Assembly: GCF_000058485.1 (NCBI RefSeq)
Contig: NC_008278.1
Coordinates: forward strand, 7,372,962 to 7,436,961
DNA length: 64,000 nucleotides
Direction: 5' to 3'
DNA from: Frankia alni ACN14a
GTDB lineage: Bacteria > Actinomycetota > Actinomycetes > Frankiales > Frankiaceae
The translations under genes were made by a program, and so were the position numbers. The notes under the pieces were generated by a model. It did no database searches. It had not been told where the DNA came from and was given only the letters and a program-made list of their open reading frames with translations. Positions within the stretch are counted from its first letter, which is position 1. Every line of letters starts with the position of its first letter. Shown here piece after piece: positions 9,027 through 19,280 of this stretch.

Positions 9027-10247
9027 GTGACCGAGGCCGTCGTCGTCGCCGCCGCTCGCTCGCCGATCGGGCGGGCCTTCAAGGGCACGCTGCGGGGGCT
9101 TCGGGCCGACGACCTCGCCGCGACGATCATCCTGGCCGCGCTCGACCAGGTTCCGATGCTCGACCCCTTCGAGATCGACGATCTGATCGTCGGCTGCGGG
9201 CTTCCCGGCGGAGAGCAGGGGCACAACATCGGCCGGGTCGTCGCGGTCAGCCTCGGCCTCGACAGGGTGCCTGGCACGACCGTCTCCCGGTACTGCGCGT
9301 CGTCCCTGCAGGCGATCCGGATGGCGCTGCACGCCGTCCGCGCCGGGGAGGGCGATGTGTTCGTCGCCGCCGGGGTCGAGGTCGTCAGCGGCTTCGTCAA
9401 GGGCAACAGCGACAGCCTGCCCGACACCCAGAACCCCAGCTACGCCGGTGCCCAGGCGCGCACCGCGGCGCGGGCCGGCGCCGGCTCCCCGCCGTGGACG
9501 GATCCCCGCCGCACCGGCGAGCTGCCCGACGTCTACATGGCGATGGGCCAGACGGCGGAGAACGTCGCCCGGCTCACCGGCGTGGGCCGTGCCGAGCAGG
9601 ACGAGTTCGCCTGCCGGTCGCAGAACCTCGCCGTGCAGGCCATCGCCGCCGGCTTCTACAAGCGGGAGCTCACCCCGGTCCGGCTGCCCGACGGCACGGT
9701 CGTCGACGCCGACGACGGCCCCCGGCCGGGCACGACCATCGAGGCCCTCGCCGCCCTGCCGCCGGTCTTCCGGCCCGACGGCACCGTGACCGCGGGCAAC
9801 GCCTGTCCGCTCAACGACGGCGCGGCGGCGGTCGTCGTGATGAGTGACACCCGCGCCCGTGAGCTGGGCATCACGCCGCTGGCCCGGCTCGTCTCCACCG
9901 GCGTGAGCGCCCTGTCGCCCGAGATCATGGGGTTGGCGCCGGTCGAGGCGTCCCGGCAGGCTCTCGCCCGGGCCGGGATGACCATCGACGACGTGGACCT
10001 CGTCGAACTCAACGAGGCGTTCGCCGCGCAGGTCATCCCGACCTACCGCGAGCTCGGGGTCGACCTAGCGAAGCTGAACGTGCACGGCGGCGCGATCGCG
10101 CTGGGGCACCCGTTCGGCATGACCGGAGCACGGATCCTGACCACGCTGATCAACGGGCTGCGCACCACCGACGGGACCATCGGGCTGGAGACGATGTGCA
10201 TCGGCGGGGGCCAGGGAATGGCGCTCGTCCTGGAACGGCTGTCCTGA
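9027..10247 (+). CDS. Thiolase (acetyl-CoA C-acyltransferase)
   Basis: 406-residue thiolase of the degradative/acetyl-CoA acetyltransferase family, which cleaves or forms 3-ketoacyl-CoA. The nucleophile Cys90 lies in SRYCASSLQ. The second site has GGAIALGHPFG (His361) and the C-terminal general-base Cys391 in CIGGGQG. The NEAF motif (VELNEAFAAQV) is present. The GTG start at 9027 is preceded by GGGAGG at a good distance. There is no hydratase/dehydrogenase partner beside it, so its pathway (fatty-acid oxidation or biosynthetic condensation) is not set by context. Regulation probably acts through the palindrome at 8952-8972. Confidence 0.93.
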   Translation: MTEAVVVAAARSPIGRAFKGTLRGLRADDLAATIILAALDQVPMLDPFEIDDLIVGCGLPGGEQGHNIGRVVAVSLGLDRVPGTTVSRYCASSLQAIRMALHAVRAGEGDVFVAAGVEVVSGFVKGNSDSLPDTQNPSYAGAQARTAARAGAGSPPWTDPRRTGELPDVYMAMGQTAENVARLTGVGRAEQDEFACRSQNLAVQAIAAGFYKRELTPVRLPDGTVVDADDGPRPGTTIEALAALPPVFRPDGTVTAGNACPLNDGAAAVVVMSDTRARELGITPLARLVSTGVSALSPEIMGLAPVEASRQALARAGMTIDDVDLVELNEAFAAQVIPTYRELGVDLAKLNVHGGAIALGHPFGMTGARILTTLINGLRTTDGTIGLETMCIGGGQGMALVLERLS

Positions 10248-10249
10248 CT

Positions 10250-10297
10250 GCCGCCGACCCTGACGGCCGCCGACCCTGACGGCCGCCGACCCTGACG
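10250..10297. repeat. Three exact copies of a 16-base tandem repeat
   Basis: GCCGCCGACCCTGACG is repeated three times without a mismatch, starting three bases after the thiolase stop and before the convergent PAP2 gene. No hairpin is formed. Confidence 0.9.
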
Positions 10298-10332
10298 GCC
10301 CGCGACCCGAGCCGCTGGCGCCCCGGGCTTCC

Positions 10333-11427
10333 TCAGGTGCCGGCCACTTCTCCGGCATCGTCCTCGGCGGCGGCCCGCTGCGGCGGCGCGGCACCGGACG
10401 CATTCCCGCCGGGCGGGGCCGCAGCGCGGGCGGCGGTCGCATCGGCGGCGGCCGAGGAGCCCGTCCTGGCCCGCGGCACCTTCGACGCGGGCCGACCGGC
10501 GGCCCCTGGACGATCCTGGCCGATCGCCACGGGTGACGGCCCTACCGCCGACGTCCCCGGCGCGCCCGCCATCGCGGCGGCGGGCAGGGCCCGGACCGGC
10601 AGGCGGACGGCGATGGCCCACAGCCGCAGCCGGGCCTGGACCTCCGGCCGGGTGAGCTGGACCGCGGCCACGACCAGGCCGCCGCCGATGATGCCGTCGA
10701 GCCAGTAGTGGTTCGCCGTGATGACCACGACGATGGTCGTGATGATCGGGTGCAGGACCGCGAGCCACCGGGCTCTGGCGCGCAGGATCGTGATGACCCC
10801 CCACGCCTCCAGGATGGACCACCCGATGTGCAGGCTCGGCATCGCCGCGTACTGGTTGGCGACGGTGTCGTGCGGCCCGTAGGGCGTCGGCCCGAACACC
10901 GCCCCGGTGTCGACGAGATTCACTCCGGGCACCAGCCGCGGCAGGAATCGCGGCGGCGCCAGCGGGTAGGCGATGTGAATCAGCAACGCCGCGCCGGTCG
11001 ACGCCATGATGACCGTCCGCACCCGGCGCCAGGACGGCCGCTGAAAGATCAGCACCCAGAGCAGAAAGATGATCGCCGCGGGGAAGTGCACCCCGACGTA
11101 GAAGCGGTTCGCGAACTCCAGCAGGTGGCTGGAGTGCAGCGCGAGGGACTGAATGGACGACTCGTTCGGCAGGTCGAACAGCCGCTCGACGTGCCAGACG
11201 CGCTTCGCGTGGTGCAGGGCGACGAGCTCCCGGCCGTCGGCGAAGTGCCGGCCGAGCCCGTAGAGCCAGTACAACGAGCCCAGCAGAACGACCTGACCCA
11301 CGATGAAAACGCTGTTGCGCAGCGCCGCAGCCGCCCGACCAGGTCGGTCACCCCGACCGGAGCCCCGGGCCAGCGCGGCCGGCCGGACCGGCCCGCCCAT
11401 CAGGGTCTGGCCCGTTGTGCTCACCAT
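10333..11427 (-). CDS. PAP2-superfamily membrane phosphatase / inositolphosphotransferase-like
   Basis: 364-residue membrane protein with about five to six hydrophobic segments. The PAP2 signature His residues are in AAMPSLHIGWS and TANHYWLDGIIGG, the pattern of the Aur1/PAP2_3 branch that acts on lipid phosphates or transfers phosphoinositol heads. The C-terminal ~95 residues are Ala/Pro/Arg-rich and probably disordered. The ATG at 11427 is about 65 bases from a palindrome (11492-11507) suited to a TetR-type repressor. Substrate is unknown. Confidence 0.8.
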   Translation of the reverse strand: MVSTTGQTLMGGPVRPAALARGSGRGDRPGRAAAALRNSVFIVGQVVLLGSLYWLYGLGRHFADGRELVALHHAKRVWHVERLFDLPNESSIQSLALHSSHLLEFANRFYVGVHFPAAIIFLLWVLIFQRPSWRRVRTVIMASTGAALLIHIAYPLAPPRFLPRLVPGVNLVDTGAVFGPTPYGPHDTVANQYAAMPSLHIGWSILEAWGVITILRARARWLAVLHPIITTIVVVITANHYWLDGIIGGGLVVAAVQLTRPEVQARLRLWAIAVRLPVRALPAAAMAGAPGTSAVGPSPVAIGQDRPGAAGRPASKVPRARTGSSAAADATAARAAAPPGGNASGAAPPQRAAAEDDAGEVAGT

Positions 11428-11491
11428 GAGCAGCTCCGAACCATCTCCGCCTCCCCATCACGACACTTCCCGTTAACCCATCCATCGTTCC

Positions 11492-11507
11492 TACCGACCG
11501 ATCGGTA
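11492..11507. promoter_or_regulatory. Palindrome, candidate TetR-type operator
   Basis: TACCGACCGATCGGTA is an almost perfect inverted repeat (14 of 16 positions), 65 bases upstream of the PAP2 gene. Inverted repeats of the ACCGAC/GTCGGT kind are common TetR-family sites. No regulator gene is adjacent. Confidence 0.45.
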
Positions 11508-12020
11508 AGGAGGACCGGGAAAAAGATGTGAGATAGGGCTCAGTCCCCGGAACTCTTCTCGACATCTCACGCTGGGTCGCATAGCGGTCCCAGCCGTGAG
11601 ACCGGCGGCGAACGAGTGATCGCCTTCCACGGCGGACTTACCCGCAGATTAACAACAGGGAACCCGCTGTCTCCGATTTCGTCGCAGGTTGGACGGCGCA
11701 GAGCGAACGGCCCGCCTCCGGACATGCCCGGCGTAGGACGAACGATCCGGCGACGGCGGCGGGTGTGACCGGATGGGGACCCCCAGCCGCCGGCGGTGCC
11801 CGTGATTCCCGCCGCGCGGGCTGTGCCGCCCCGGCCGACGACCGGCCGACGACCCGCCTCGACCAGCCTCGACCGGCGGAGATCCGTGCGGACCGGCCGG
11901 ACTCGCCCACGACTTCGGCGACCTATCGGACTTCGGGCCGGCCGCGCCCCCGCAGCTGTGTTACGCAGATAGCGCAGGTGCATGCCATCGGTCACCACAA
12001 CGGCAGGGAGGTTGACCGCC
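11508..12020. other. Intergenic region without recognisable gene
   Basis: About 500 bases between the divergent PAP2 and DUF1918 genes. The frames that cross it are Arg/Pro-rich shadows. It must contain the promoters of both genes; I see no terminator or repeat. Confidence 0.5.
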
Positions 12021-12230
12021 ATGATGTCCGCATCCGTCGGAGACAGGTTCGTCGTCCACGGCCGCACCGTGGGCAGCCCGGAACGGCACGGCGTCGTGAT
12101 CGAGATACGCGGCGCCGACGGCGGTCCGCCGTACGTCGTTCGATGGGACGACGGGCACGAGGGGCTGTTCTTCCCGAGCTGCGACTCGCTCGTCGAGCTC
12201 CACAGCGCCCGGGAGACCCTCCGGGTCTGA
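12021..12230 (+). CDS. DUF1918 small protein
   Basis: 69-residue protein of the actinobacterial DUF1918 family, an SH3-barrel-like small protein of unknown function. Key features are the opening VGDRFVVHGRTVG, the conserved R-x-G-x-V-I-E-I strand, the PPYVVRWDDGHEGLFFPS core, and a short acidic end. The ATG at 12021 sits behind GGGAGG; the next codon is also ATG. No operon partner. Confidence 0.85.
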   Translation: MMSASVGDRFVVHGRTVGSPERHGVVIEIRGADGGPPYVVRWDDGHEGLFFPSCDSLVELHSARETLRV

Positions 12231-12647
12231 TCGGCCGACGTCGACGGCCGGCCCGGCCCGCCCCGCCCCGCGCCGGCCGGCCGTCGACGAGCACGCCCCG
12301 CGCCGGCCGGCCAGCCGGCGATCATGTCGCGCGGCCGCCGCGCACCGGCACCATCGGGCGACGCACGGGGGAGGTGCGGGGTCGCTCCCCGGCCCGCCCG
12401 TTCCTACGGCCACCTTCAGGCCGAACGAGGGTCACCGGGACGGCCTTGCGTCTATGAGGCGTCGAGACCTCCGCCGCCGATTACGCATTGTGCCCCCTCG
12501 GTTTCATTCAGAAGTTGCACAAAAGATCAACGTCCGAGCTACTCCACTCAGATGTGATCTGCGCTATACACCGAGGGGTGTAGCCCTCGGACCGACCGGT
12601 CACTTTGCGTTGATCCGGAGGCCAACGAAGACTCCGGAGCGTGCCCG
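12231..12647. other. Intergenic region upstream of MMPL transporter, with hairpin
   Basis: No gene seen. A perfect seven-base hairpin, CCGAGGG (12571-12577) with CCCTCGG (12584-12590), lies 58 bases before the transporter start. A short ACCGACCGGTC stretch follows it. The stretch 12470-12560 is less GC-rich and is the likely promoter. Confidence 0.5.
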
Positions 12648-15332
12648 ATGCCGCCAAGCACCATGCCAGCCGATGATCCGACGAGTCCTCCTGCCCCGAC
12701 CGACCGCACGCGCTCGTCCGACGCGGATCCCGGCGGCCGGCGTTTCCGTGTCGTCGCCGTCGTGACCCTGCTCGTCACGCTCGTCCTCGGGTACGGGCTG
12801 AACCGGCTGGAGTTCACCACCGGCCAGGACAACTACCTCAACAGCGATTCGCAGGTGGCCCGGGACAACGTCGACTACCAGTCGTTGTTCGGCGGCCAGG
12901 CGATGCTCACCCTGTTCACGATCGAGCGCGGCGCCGACGCCGACGACCTGTTCACCCCGCGCAACATCAAGCAGTTCAGGGACCTGCAGACCGAACTCGA
13001 CGCGGACCCGCGCATCCAGTCGACGATCACCCCGCTGACCGCGCTGGAGTTCACCGACAACCTGGTGCGCAGCAGGAACGGCAACGTCCTCGACAGCCCG
13101 GCCGCGAAGATCCTGCTGGGCGCCCAGAGCCGCGACCCGGACCCGGGCTCCGCGCAGCGCCGCCTCGCCGACTCGCTGGCCACCCTGAAGCGGATGCAGG
13201 CGATCCCCGAGGCGCAGCGCACGTTCGACAACCCGGCCTGGGTGGACTTCCTGCTCCACGACAACACCGGCGCGATCCGCAAGTCGCTGCGGCCGTTCTT
13301 CCCGACCCCGTCGACGGCCCAGATGGTCACCCGGCTGGAGGGCAACGCCTCGCTGGCGGCCGAGGGCGAGGGCGCGCGGATCGTCGAGCGGGCCACCTCC
13401 GGAGTGCGGTTCGACCACGCGACGGTGATGACCACCGGCGCCGCCGTGCTGCTCCGGGACATCAACAACTACCTTCGCGGCGGCTTCCTCACCCTGGGCG
13501 TCATCTCGCTGGCCCTGATGGCGGGGCTGCTGATCGTCGCGTTCGCGGTGCGCTGGCGGCTGCTGCCGCTCGGGGTCGTCGGGGTCGGGCTCATCTGGGC
13601 CTTCGGTCTCGCGGGCTACATCGGCGTGCCGCTGTCCGTGGTGACCATCGCCGGCCTGCCCGTCCTGCTCGGCGTCGGCATCGACTTCGCGGTGCAGCTC
13701 CACAGCCGGGTCGAGGAGGAAGCCCAGCTCGACCGGGCCGGCAACCCCGTGCTGGCGGCCCTGGCCGGGCTGCTGCCCGCGCTGGCGCTGGCCACGGTCG
13801 CCGCCGTGCTCGCCTTCCTGGCCCTGGAGTTCAGCCAGGTGCCGATGATCCGGGACTTCGGCACGCTGCTCGCGCTCGGGCTGCCGGTCATCGTCATCGC
13901 GACGGTGCTGCTGCTCAGCGCGTCGCTGACCATGCGGGAACGGCGCCGCCCCACGCCGCCGAAGGACTACACCCACGGCCCGCTCGGCCGCACCGTCATC
14001 CGGCTGGGCGCCCTGCCGCGGATCACCGCGATCCCGCTCGTCGTGGCCGCCGTGGCGATCTTCGTTGGTGGGATCTTCGCGGACGGCCGGCTGACGATCC
14101 AGACGGATCCCGAGAAGTGGGTCGACCAGCAGAGCCAGGTGATCAAGAACATCAACGCGCTGCGGGCGAGCACCGGCTCGGCCAGCGAGCTGGGCATCTT
14201 CGTCCAGTCGGGCGACGTGTTCGACGACGCGACGGCGGGCTTCGTCGGCAGGTTCGCCAACGCACAGCTCGCGGCCCACCCCGACGACCTGCTGGACGCC
14301 TCCAGCCTGGTCACGACGATCAGCTTCATGATGGAGGTGCCGAACACGAGCGTCGTGATGCCGACCGGCGCCGACATCCGGCTCGCCTACCAGGTGGCGC
14401 CGCCCGACATCCAGCGCGCCATGGTCAACCGCGAGCACCACGCGCTGAACCTCGTGTTCCGGACCGGCTCCGGGTCGCTGGAGCGCCAGGCCGGCGTCGT
14501 CGACGACATCCGCGACCACGTGCGCCCCCCGGCCGGCATCAGCGCCACCCCGTCGGGCCTCGCCGTCGTCGGCACCGGTCTGCTGGACAACTTCGCCAAG
14601 AACCGGGTCGAGCTGACGTACTACGCCCTGGCCGCCGTGTTCGTCCTGCTGCTGCTCTACAACCGCAGCCTGGTGCGGGCGGTGCTGTCGCTGGTGCCGG
14701 TGCTGATCGCGGTGGGGCTCAGCTCGATCATCGCCCTGCTGATCGGGGTCGACCTGAGCCCGCTCACGGCGGTCAGCGGCCCGTTGATCATCGCGTTGTG
14801 CACGGAGTTCACCACCCTGCTCGTGCTACGCCACCTGGAGGAACGCCGCCGGGGCCTGGGGCCGCTCGCGGCGGTCGAGGCGGCCGCGGCCCGCACCGGG
14901 CGGGCCTTCCTCGTCTCCGCGCTGGCCGCCGTGATCGGCGTCGCCGTGCTGGCGTTCAGCTCGCTGCCGCTGCTGCGGGACTTCGGCCTGCTGGTCGCCC
15001 TGAACGTGGCCGTCGCCCTGCTGTCCGCGCTGGTCGTCCTGCCGCCGCTGCTGGTCTGGGCCGACGAGCGGGGCTGGGTGCACCGTCACGGCGGCGGTGC
15101 GGGCTCGGTCTCGGTCTCGGCGCCCGGCCCCCTGGACAAGTGGCTCATAAGCGGACATGCGGCTACGGAGAGGACGGGAGCGTCCCGGCCGACCGACGCA
15201 CCGCGCGGCGGCGGGGACGCGGCGGCCGGCACCGGTGGCGCTCGGCCGGGCGTGGCGGGAGCCGGGCCGGCAGCGGGAGCCGGGCCGGCAGCGGGTGTCG
15301 AACCAGCTCAGCGGGCATCACGGCGAGGGTGA
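12648..15332 (+). CDS. MMPL/RND-family transporter
   Basis: 894-residue inner-membrane RND-type exporter. There is one N-terminal membrane helix (VVAVVTLLVTLVLGYGL), a large external domain (FTTGQDNYLNSDSQVARDN...), then a block of about five helices. The same arrangement repeats from about residue 445. The intramembrane region near LLGVGIDFAVQLHSRVEEE matches the proton-relay helix of MMPL/hydrophobe exporters. The C-terminal ~70 residues are Gly/Ala-rich with AGPAAG repeats. Members export lipids, siderophores or hopanoids; the substrate is not shown here. The start at 12648 is supported by length and a modest GGAGC site. Confidence 0.88.
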   Translation: MPPSTMPADDPTSPPAPTDRTRSSDADPGGRRFRVVAVVTLLVTLVLGYGLNRLEFTTGQDNYLNSDSQVARDNVDYQSLFGGQAMLTLFTIERGADADDLFTPRNIKQFRDLQTELDADPRIQSTITPLTALEFTDNLVRSRNGNVLDSPAAKILLGAQSRDPDPGSAQRRLADSLATLKRMQAIPEAQRTFDNPAWVDFLLHDNTGAIRKSLRPFFPTPSTAQMVTRLEGNASLAAEGEGARIVERATSGVRFDHATVMTTGAAVLLRDINNYLRGGFLTLGVISLALMAGLLIVAFAVRWRLLPLGVVGVGLIWAFGLAGYIGVPLSVVTIAGLPVLLGVGIDFAVQLHSRVEEEAQLDRAGNPVLAALAGLLPALALATVAAVLAFLALEFSQVPMIRDFGTLLALGLPVIVIATVLLLSASLTMRERRRPTPPKDYTHGPLGRTVIRLGALPRITAIPLVVAAVAIFVGGIFADGRLTIQTDPEKWVDQQSQVIKNINALRASTGSASELGIFVQSGDVFDDATAGFVGRFANAQLAAHPDDLLDASSLVTTISFMMEVPNTSVVMPTGADIRLAYQVAPPDIQRAMVNREHHALNLVFRTGSGSLERQAGVVDDIRDHVRPPAGISATPSGLAVVGTGLLDNFAKNRVELTYYALAAVFVLLLLYNRSLVRAVLSLVPVLIAVGLSSIIALLIGVDLSPLTAVSGPLIIALCTEFTTLLVLRHLEERRRGLGPLAAVEAAAARTGRAFLVSALAAVIGVAVLAFSSLPLLRDFGLLVALNVAVALLSALVVLPPLLVWADERGWVHRHGGGAGSVSVSAPGPLDKWLISGHAATERTGASRPTDAPRGGGDAAAGTGGARPGVAGAGPAAGAGPAAGVEPAQRASRRG

Positions 15333-15561
15333 GACGAGGGTGACGGTGATCCCGGGCCGGGCTACCCCGCCGTAAGGGTGTGATCGCGCGGTCGCGCCGC
15401 CCGACTGGCCCGGGTCTTCGTTCCCCTGCCCGCATGTGGCACGCTCAGGAAACGTGTTCCCGGGCCGGCGCATCACGGCCACCGCCTGCCGGCGGGTGGT
15501 TCCCGGGACTCCGCACCCGCCACCCAGGCTCGGCAGCCGCCCGAGCGTCGAAGGAGAAGGC

Positions 15562-16998
15562 ATGAGTTTCGACTTCAAGGTCGCGGATCTCGCGTTGGCC
15601 GAGTTCGGCCGCAAGGAGATCCGTCTTGCCGAGCACGAGATGCCCGGCCTGATGGCCACCCGGGCGGAGTACGCGGCCAGCCAGCCGCTGCGGGGCGCCC
15701 GCATCATGGGCTCCCTGCACATGACGATCCAGACCGCGGTCCTCATCGAGACCCTGGTGGCGCTCGGCGCCGACGTCCGCTGGGTCTCCTGCAACATCTT
15801 CTCCACCCAGGACCACGCGGCCGCGGCGATCGTCGTCGGGCCCAACGGCACCAAGGACGACCCGCAGGGCGTTCCGGTCTTCGCCTGGAAGGGCGAGACC
15901 CTCGAGGAGTACTGGTGGTGCACGGACCAGGCGCTGGCCTGGCCGGACGGCGGCGCGCCGAACATGATCCTCGACGACGGCGGCGACGCGACCCTGCTCG
16001 TGCACAAGGGCGCGCAGTTCGAGGCGGCCGGCGCGGTGCCGGCGACGGACCCCTCCGACAGCGAGGAGTACGCGATCGTCCTGGAGACGCTGCGCCGCAC
16101 CATCGCCGAGAAGCCCGGTCGCTGGACCGAGACGGCGGCCAACATCAAGGGCGTCACCGAGGAGACCACCACCGGCGTGCACCGTCTCTACGAGATGGCC
16201 AAGGCCGGCACGCTCGCCTTCCCGGCGATCAACGTCAACGACTCGGTGACGAAGTCGAAGTTCGACAACAAGTACGGGTGCCGCCACTCGGTCATCGACG
16301 GCCTCAACCGCGCGACCGACGTGCTCATCGGCGGGAAGGTCGCCGTGGTCTGCGGCTACGGCGACGTCGGCAAGGGCTGCGCGGACGCGCTGCGCGGCCA
16401 GGGCGCCCGGGTCATCGTCACCGAGATCGACCCGATCTGCGCGCTGCAGGCCGCGATGGACGGCTTCCAGGTCACCGTGCTCGAGGACGTCGTCGGGATC
16501 GCCGACATCTTCGTCTCCACCACCGGCAACTTCAACATCATCACCGCCGACCACATGGCGGCGATGAAGCACCAGGCGATCGTGTCGAACATCGGACACT
16601 TCGACAACGAGATCGACATGGCCGGCCTGACGAAGACCCCGGGCATCGAGAAGATCAACATCAAGCCGCAGGTCGACGAGTGGGTGTTCCCGGACGGCCA
16701 CTCGATCATCGTGCTCGCCGAGGGCCGGCTGATGAACCTCGGCTGCGCGACCGGCCACCCGAGCTTCGTGATGTCGAACAGCTTCACCAACCAGGTGATC
16801 GCGCAGATCGAGCTGTTCACCAAGACCGAGAGCTACCCGATCGGCGTCTACGTGCTGCCCAAGCACCTCGACGAGAAGGTGGCCCGACTTCACCTCGACG
16901 CGCTCGGGGTGAAGCTCACCGAGCTGACCAAGCAGCAGGCGGACTACATCGGCGTGCCCGTCGAGGGTCCGTACAAGGCCGACCACTACCGCTACTAG
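15562..16998 (+). CDS. ahcY: Adenosylhomocysteinase (S-adenosylhomocysteine hydrolase)
   Basis: 478-residue cytosolic NAD-dependent enzyme that splits S-adenosylhomocysteine to adenosine and homocysteine, renewing the methyl cycle. The substrate domain opens with [16 protein letters not shown]. Catalytic [18 protein letters not shown] is followed by the NAD fold [21 protein letters not shown]. The C-terminal [10 protein letters not shown] is the conserved tetramer-closing Lys-Tyr tail. The ATG at 15562 follows AAGGAGA; the longer upstream frame is not homologous in style. It stands alone, with no methionine-cycle neighbour. Confidence 0.97.
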   Translation: MSFDFKVADLALAEFGRKEIRLAEHEMPGLMATRAEYAASQPLRGARIMGSLHMTIQTAVLIETLVALGADVRWVSCNIFSTQDHAAAAIVVGPNGTKDDPQGVPVFAWKGETLEEYWWCTDQALAWPDGGAPNMILDDGGDATLLVHKGAQFEAAGAVPATDPSDSEEYAIVLETLRRTIAEKPGRWTETAANIKGVTEETTTGVHRLYEMAKAGTLAFPAINVNDSVTKSKFDNKYGCRHSVIDGLNRATDVLIGGKVAVVCGYGDVGKGCADALRGQGARVIVTEIDPICALQAAMDGFQVTVLEDVVGIADIFVSTTGNFNIITADHMAAMKHQAIVSNIGHFDNEIDMAGLTKTPGIEKINIKPQVDEWVFPDGHSIIVLAEGRLMNLGCATGHPSFVMSNSFTNQVIAQIELFTKTESYPIGVYVLPKHLDEKVARLHLDALGVKLTELTKQQADYIGVPVEGPYKADHYRY

Positions 16999-17124
16999 TA
17001 CCGGCGGCACCACCACCGGCGGCTACCGGTACTGGCGGCTACCGGTACTGGCGGCCATCCCCGCCGGGGGCCCTCTCCACCGCCTGGAGAAGACCAGGGC
17101 CCCCGCCGGGGCGCGGCCCGGCCG

Positions 17125-17748
17125 TCAGCGTTTGAAGGACGACCAGCAGACCGACGTCCACGCCGGGTTTCCGGTGTCCCCGAGGTCGTACCAGCCGTCC
17201 GGCAGGTAGGTCCCCCAGGTCACCGGCGGCCCGGCGGCACCGTTCGCGCCGTCGGCGAGGGCGGGGCGCGGCACACCGAAGGTCGCCTCCCCGCCCGGGC
17301 AGCCCTGGTGCTCGAACCGGAACGTGGGCTCGCCCGCGTCGACCCCGCGGCCGGCCTCGGTCCGGCACAGCAGCGCCGTCACCGGCCGCCAGAACGTCGC
17401 GATGTGGGCGTAGTAACCGGCCTCGAGCCAGGTCGCGCCGGTCGCCGGCGCCCCGTCCGACGCCGGCACGCTGACCTCGCTGACCTGGCCGGACGGGCAG
17501 CTCGCCCAGATCACGCCGCCGGCGCGGGCGGCCCCGGCGTCGGCCACGGCGAACAGCCCGGTCAGGGCGATCGTGGCGCCGGCCGCCGCGAGGGTCCTGC
17601 GGGCCGGCCGGGATCCGCGCAGGCACCGGCCCCGCCGGCCTGCGCTCGGCCGGGTCGGCGGGTGGTGGTCACCGGGAGCGGGCGGGGCCCCCGCGGGGGC
17701 GGGCATCGGCTGCCCGGCCCGCCGACGCGAGGCTGCGGCATACGGCAT
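17125..17748 (-). CDS. Secreted hypothetical protein
   Basis: 207 residues. The ATG at 17748 follows a strong AAGGAGG site. A basic Pro-rich N-terminal stretch (about 50 residues) precedes a hydrophobic segment (LAAAGATIALTGLFAVA) ending in ADAGAARA, a plausible signal peptidase site. The mature part has Cys residues spread through CPSGQVS, LLCRTEAG, HQGCPGGE and SVCWSSF, so disulfides outside the cell are likely. I do not recognise the family. Confidence 0.75.
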   Translation of the reverse strand: MPYAAASRRRAGQPMPAPAGAPPAPGDHHPPTRPSAGRRGRCLRGSRPARRTLAAAGATIALTGLFAVADAGAARAGGVIWASCPSGQVSEVSVPASDGAPATGATWLEAGYYAHIATFWRPVTALLCRTEAGRGVDAGEPTFRFEHQGCPGGEATFGVPRPALADGANGAAGPPVTWGTYLPDGWYDLGDTGNPAWTSVCWSSFKR

Positions 17749-17888
17749 TGAATGCCTCCTTGTCGAACCCGGCCACGAACGACCGTCGGACCACAGCCGT
17801 CTGCGCGGGATCGGAACACCCGTTCCACCCTTTGGTCCGGGATTCCCGTAAATAAAACAGCAGATACCCGCCAGGATAGCGAGAGTTG

Positions 17889-18959
17889 TCAGGACGTTGG
17901 GACTTCGTTCGTCCCTGCCGGTGAGGACAGCGGGCGGCGGAACTCGATTTCGGTCGTGGCCGAGAGGTCGTGCAGGTCGCGGCTGTGCCCGGTGGCCTGG
18001 TAACCCAGCCGCCGGTACAGCCGGTGCGCGTCGGTGAACCTCGTGTCGGTCCACAGCCGCATCTGCCGCGCCGCCCACCGCCGGGCCTCCCGTTCCGCGC
18101 GGTGCACCAGGGCCGCACCCAGCCCTCGGCGGCGGACGAGGGCCGACACGTACAGCGTCTTCAGCTCGGCGGCCGCGCCGGGATCGGCGGCCGCCGCGGG
18201 ATCCGCCGCCGGTCGCGCCCACACCGCCACGCTGGCGAGCACTCCGCCGGCCGGCCCCGCCCCGATCGGACCGGCAGCGTCCGCCGAGACCACCCACATG
18301 GCCCGAGCGGGCTCCCCCGTGCCCGCCGCGTGGGCCGATCCGGGGGCCCGCAACCACGGCTCCTCGGCGTCCACGTCGAGGACGCAGCCCGGGTACTCCG
18401 CCCAGACGGTCGCGATCAGCTCCTGGAGCGCCGCGGCGTCGGAGTCCCGCACCCGCCGCAGGCCGGGGAGCAGCTCGCGGCGCATCCACACGTGTTCGAT
18501 GCCCGCCTCGACGTCGGGTTCGCCGATCGGCCGGTACCCCTGGCGGGTGTAGAAGTCCGCCACCCTCGCCTGAGCGTGCAGCTCCACGGCCGGCAGACCG
18601 CGCTCCCCCGCCCGTGCCTCCAGGGCCGCGGTGACCAGCCGGCCCAGGCCCCGGCCGCGCCAGGCGGCGGAGACGGCGACCCGCCCGATGATCCCCACCG
18701 GCTCCGCGTCCGGCCGGTGGGGCCCCGGATCGAGCAGGCGGGCCGTGGCCACCGCCCGCCCGTCGTCATCGAGGACGACGGCATGGTCCGCGGTCGCGTC
18801 GAGGCCGTCGTACTCCAGCTCCGGCGGCACGCCCTGCTCGCGGACGAAGACCTCGTATCGCAGGTCGAGCGCGGTGCGCGGGGGCGTCCCCGCGACCACG
18901 GTGACCGCGGCGTCGCCGGCGCGCCCGCTCACCGGCACCGGTCCGATCGGGGGAGGCAC
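17889..18959 (-). CDS. Tandem GNAT acetyltransferase
   Basis: 356 residues containing two GNAT folds. The first (1-155) has the acetyl-CoA loop AAWRGRGLGRLVTAAL and a C-terminal FYTRQGYRPIG. The second (about 165-345) has VRRRGLGAALVHRAEREARRW and LYRRLGYQATG. The first domain is like ElaA/YjcF-type proteins (DLRYEVFVREQGVPPELEYDGLD). The acceptor is unknown. The GTG start at 18959 has no strong ribosome site. A Pro/Ala linker in the second domain (ADPAAAADPGAAAE) looks like a repeat expansion. Confidence 0.85.
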   Translation of the reverse strand: MPPPIGPVPVSGRAGDAAVTVVAGTPPRTALDLRYEVFVREQGVPPELEYDGLDATADHAVVLDDDGRAVATARLLDPGPHRPDAEPVGIIGRVAVSAAWRGRGLGRLVTAALEARAGERGLPAVELHAQARVADFYTRQGYRPIGEPDVEAGIEHVWMRRELLPGLRRVRDSDAAALQELIATVWAEYPGCVLDVDAEEPWLRAPGSAHAAGTGEPARAMWVVSADAAGPIGAGPAGGVLASVAVWARPAADPAAAADPGAAAELKTLYVSALVRRRGLGAALVHRAEREARRWAARQMRLWTDTRFTDAHRLYRRLGYQATGHSRDLHDLSATTEIEFRRPLSSPAGTNEVPTS

Positions 18960-19280
18960 GGGCCGGATCCGGACATAGGCCGGCAGTCTAGGCGCCGGTC
19001 CCGCAGCCGACCGGCGGGTGCGTCACCAGGCCGACGATGCGCGACGCGTAGGTTTCCGTGGGCGGTATGTCCGGGCATCCTGCCCGATACGGACCGACCC
19101 ACCAGACCCGGCATCGCGACCATCTCGACGCTCCGAGTAGAAAGCAGGACTGTACCGGTCGGGACCGACCATCCTGGGTCGACCGACTATCGACCGCACG
19201 AAGAGGAAGCGGCCCGGAATCGTGAATGTCCAGACGAGAACCAGTCGTGACGACGCGTGCGCGCGGAAGGGCCGCTGACG

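Noticed and set aside
15332-15561. S-adenosylhomocysteine riboswitch before the hydrolase gene
   Set aside because: I could not find the conserved core or pseudoknot pairing expected of SAH riboswitches.
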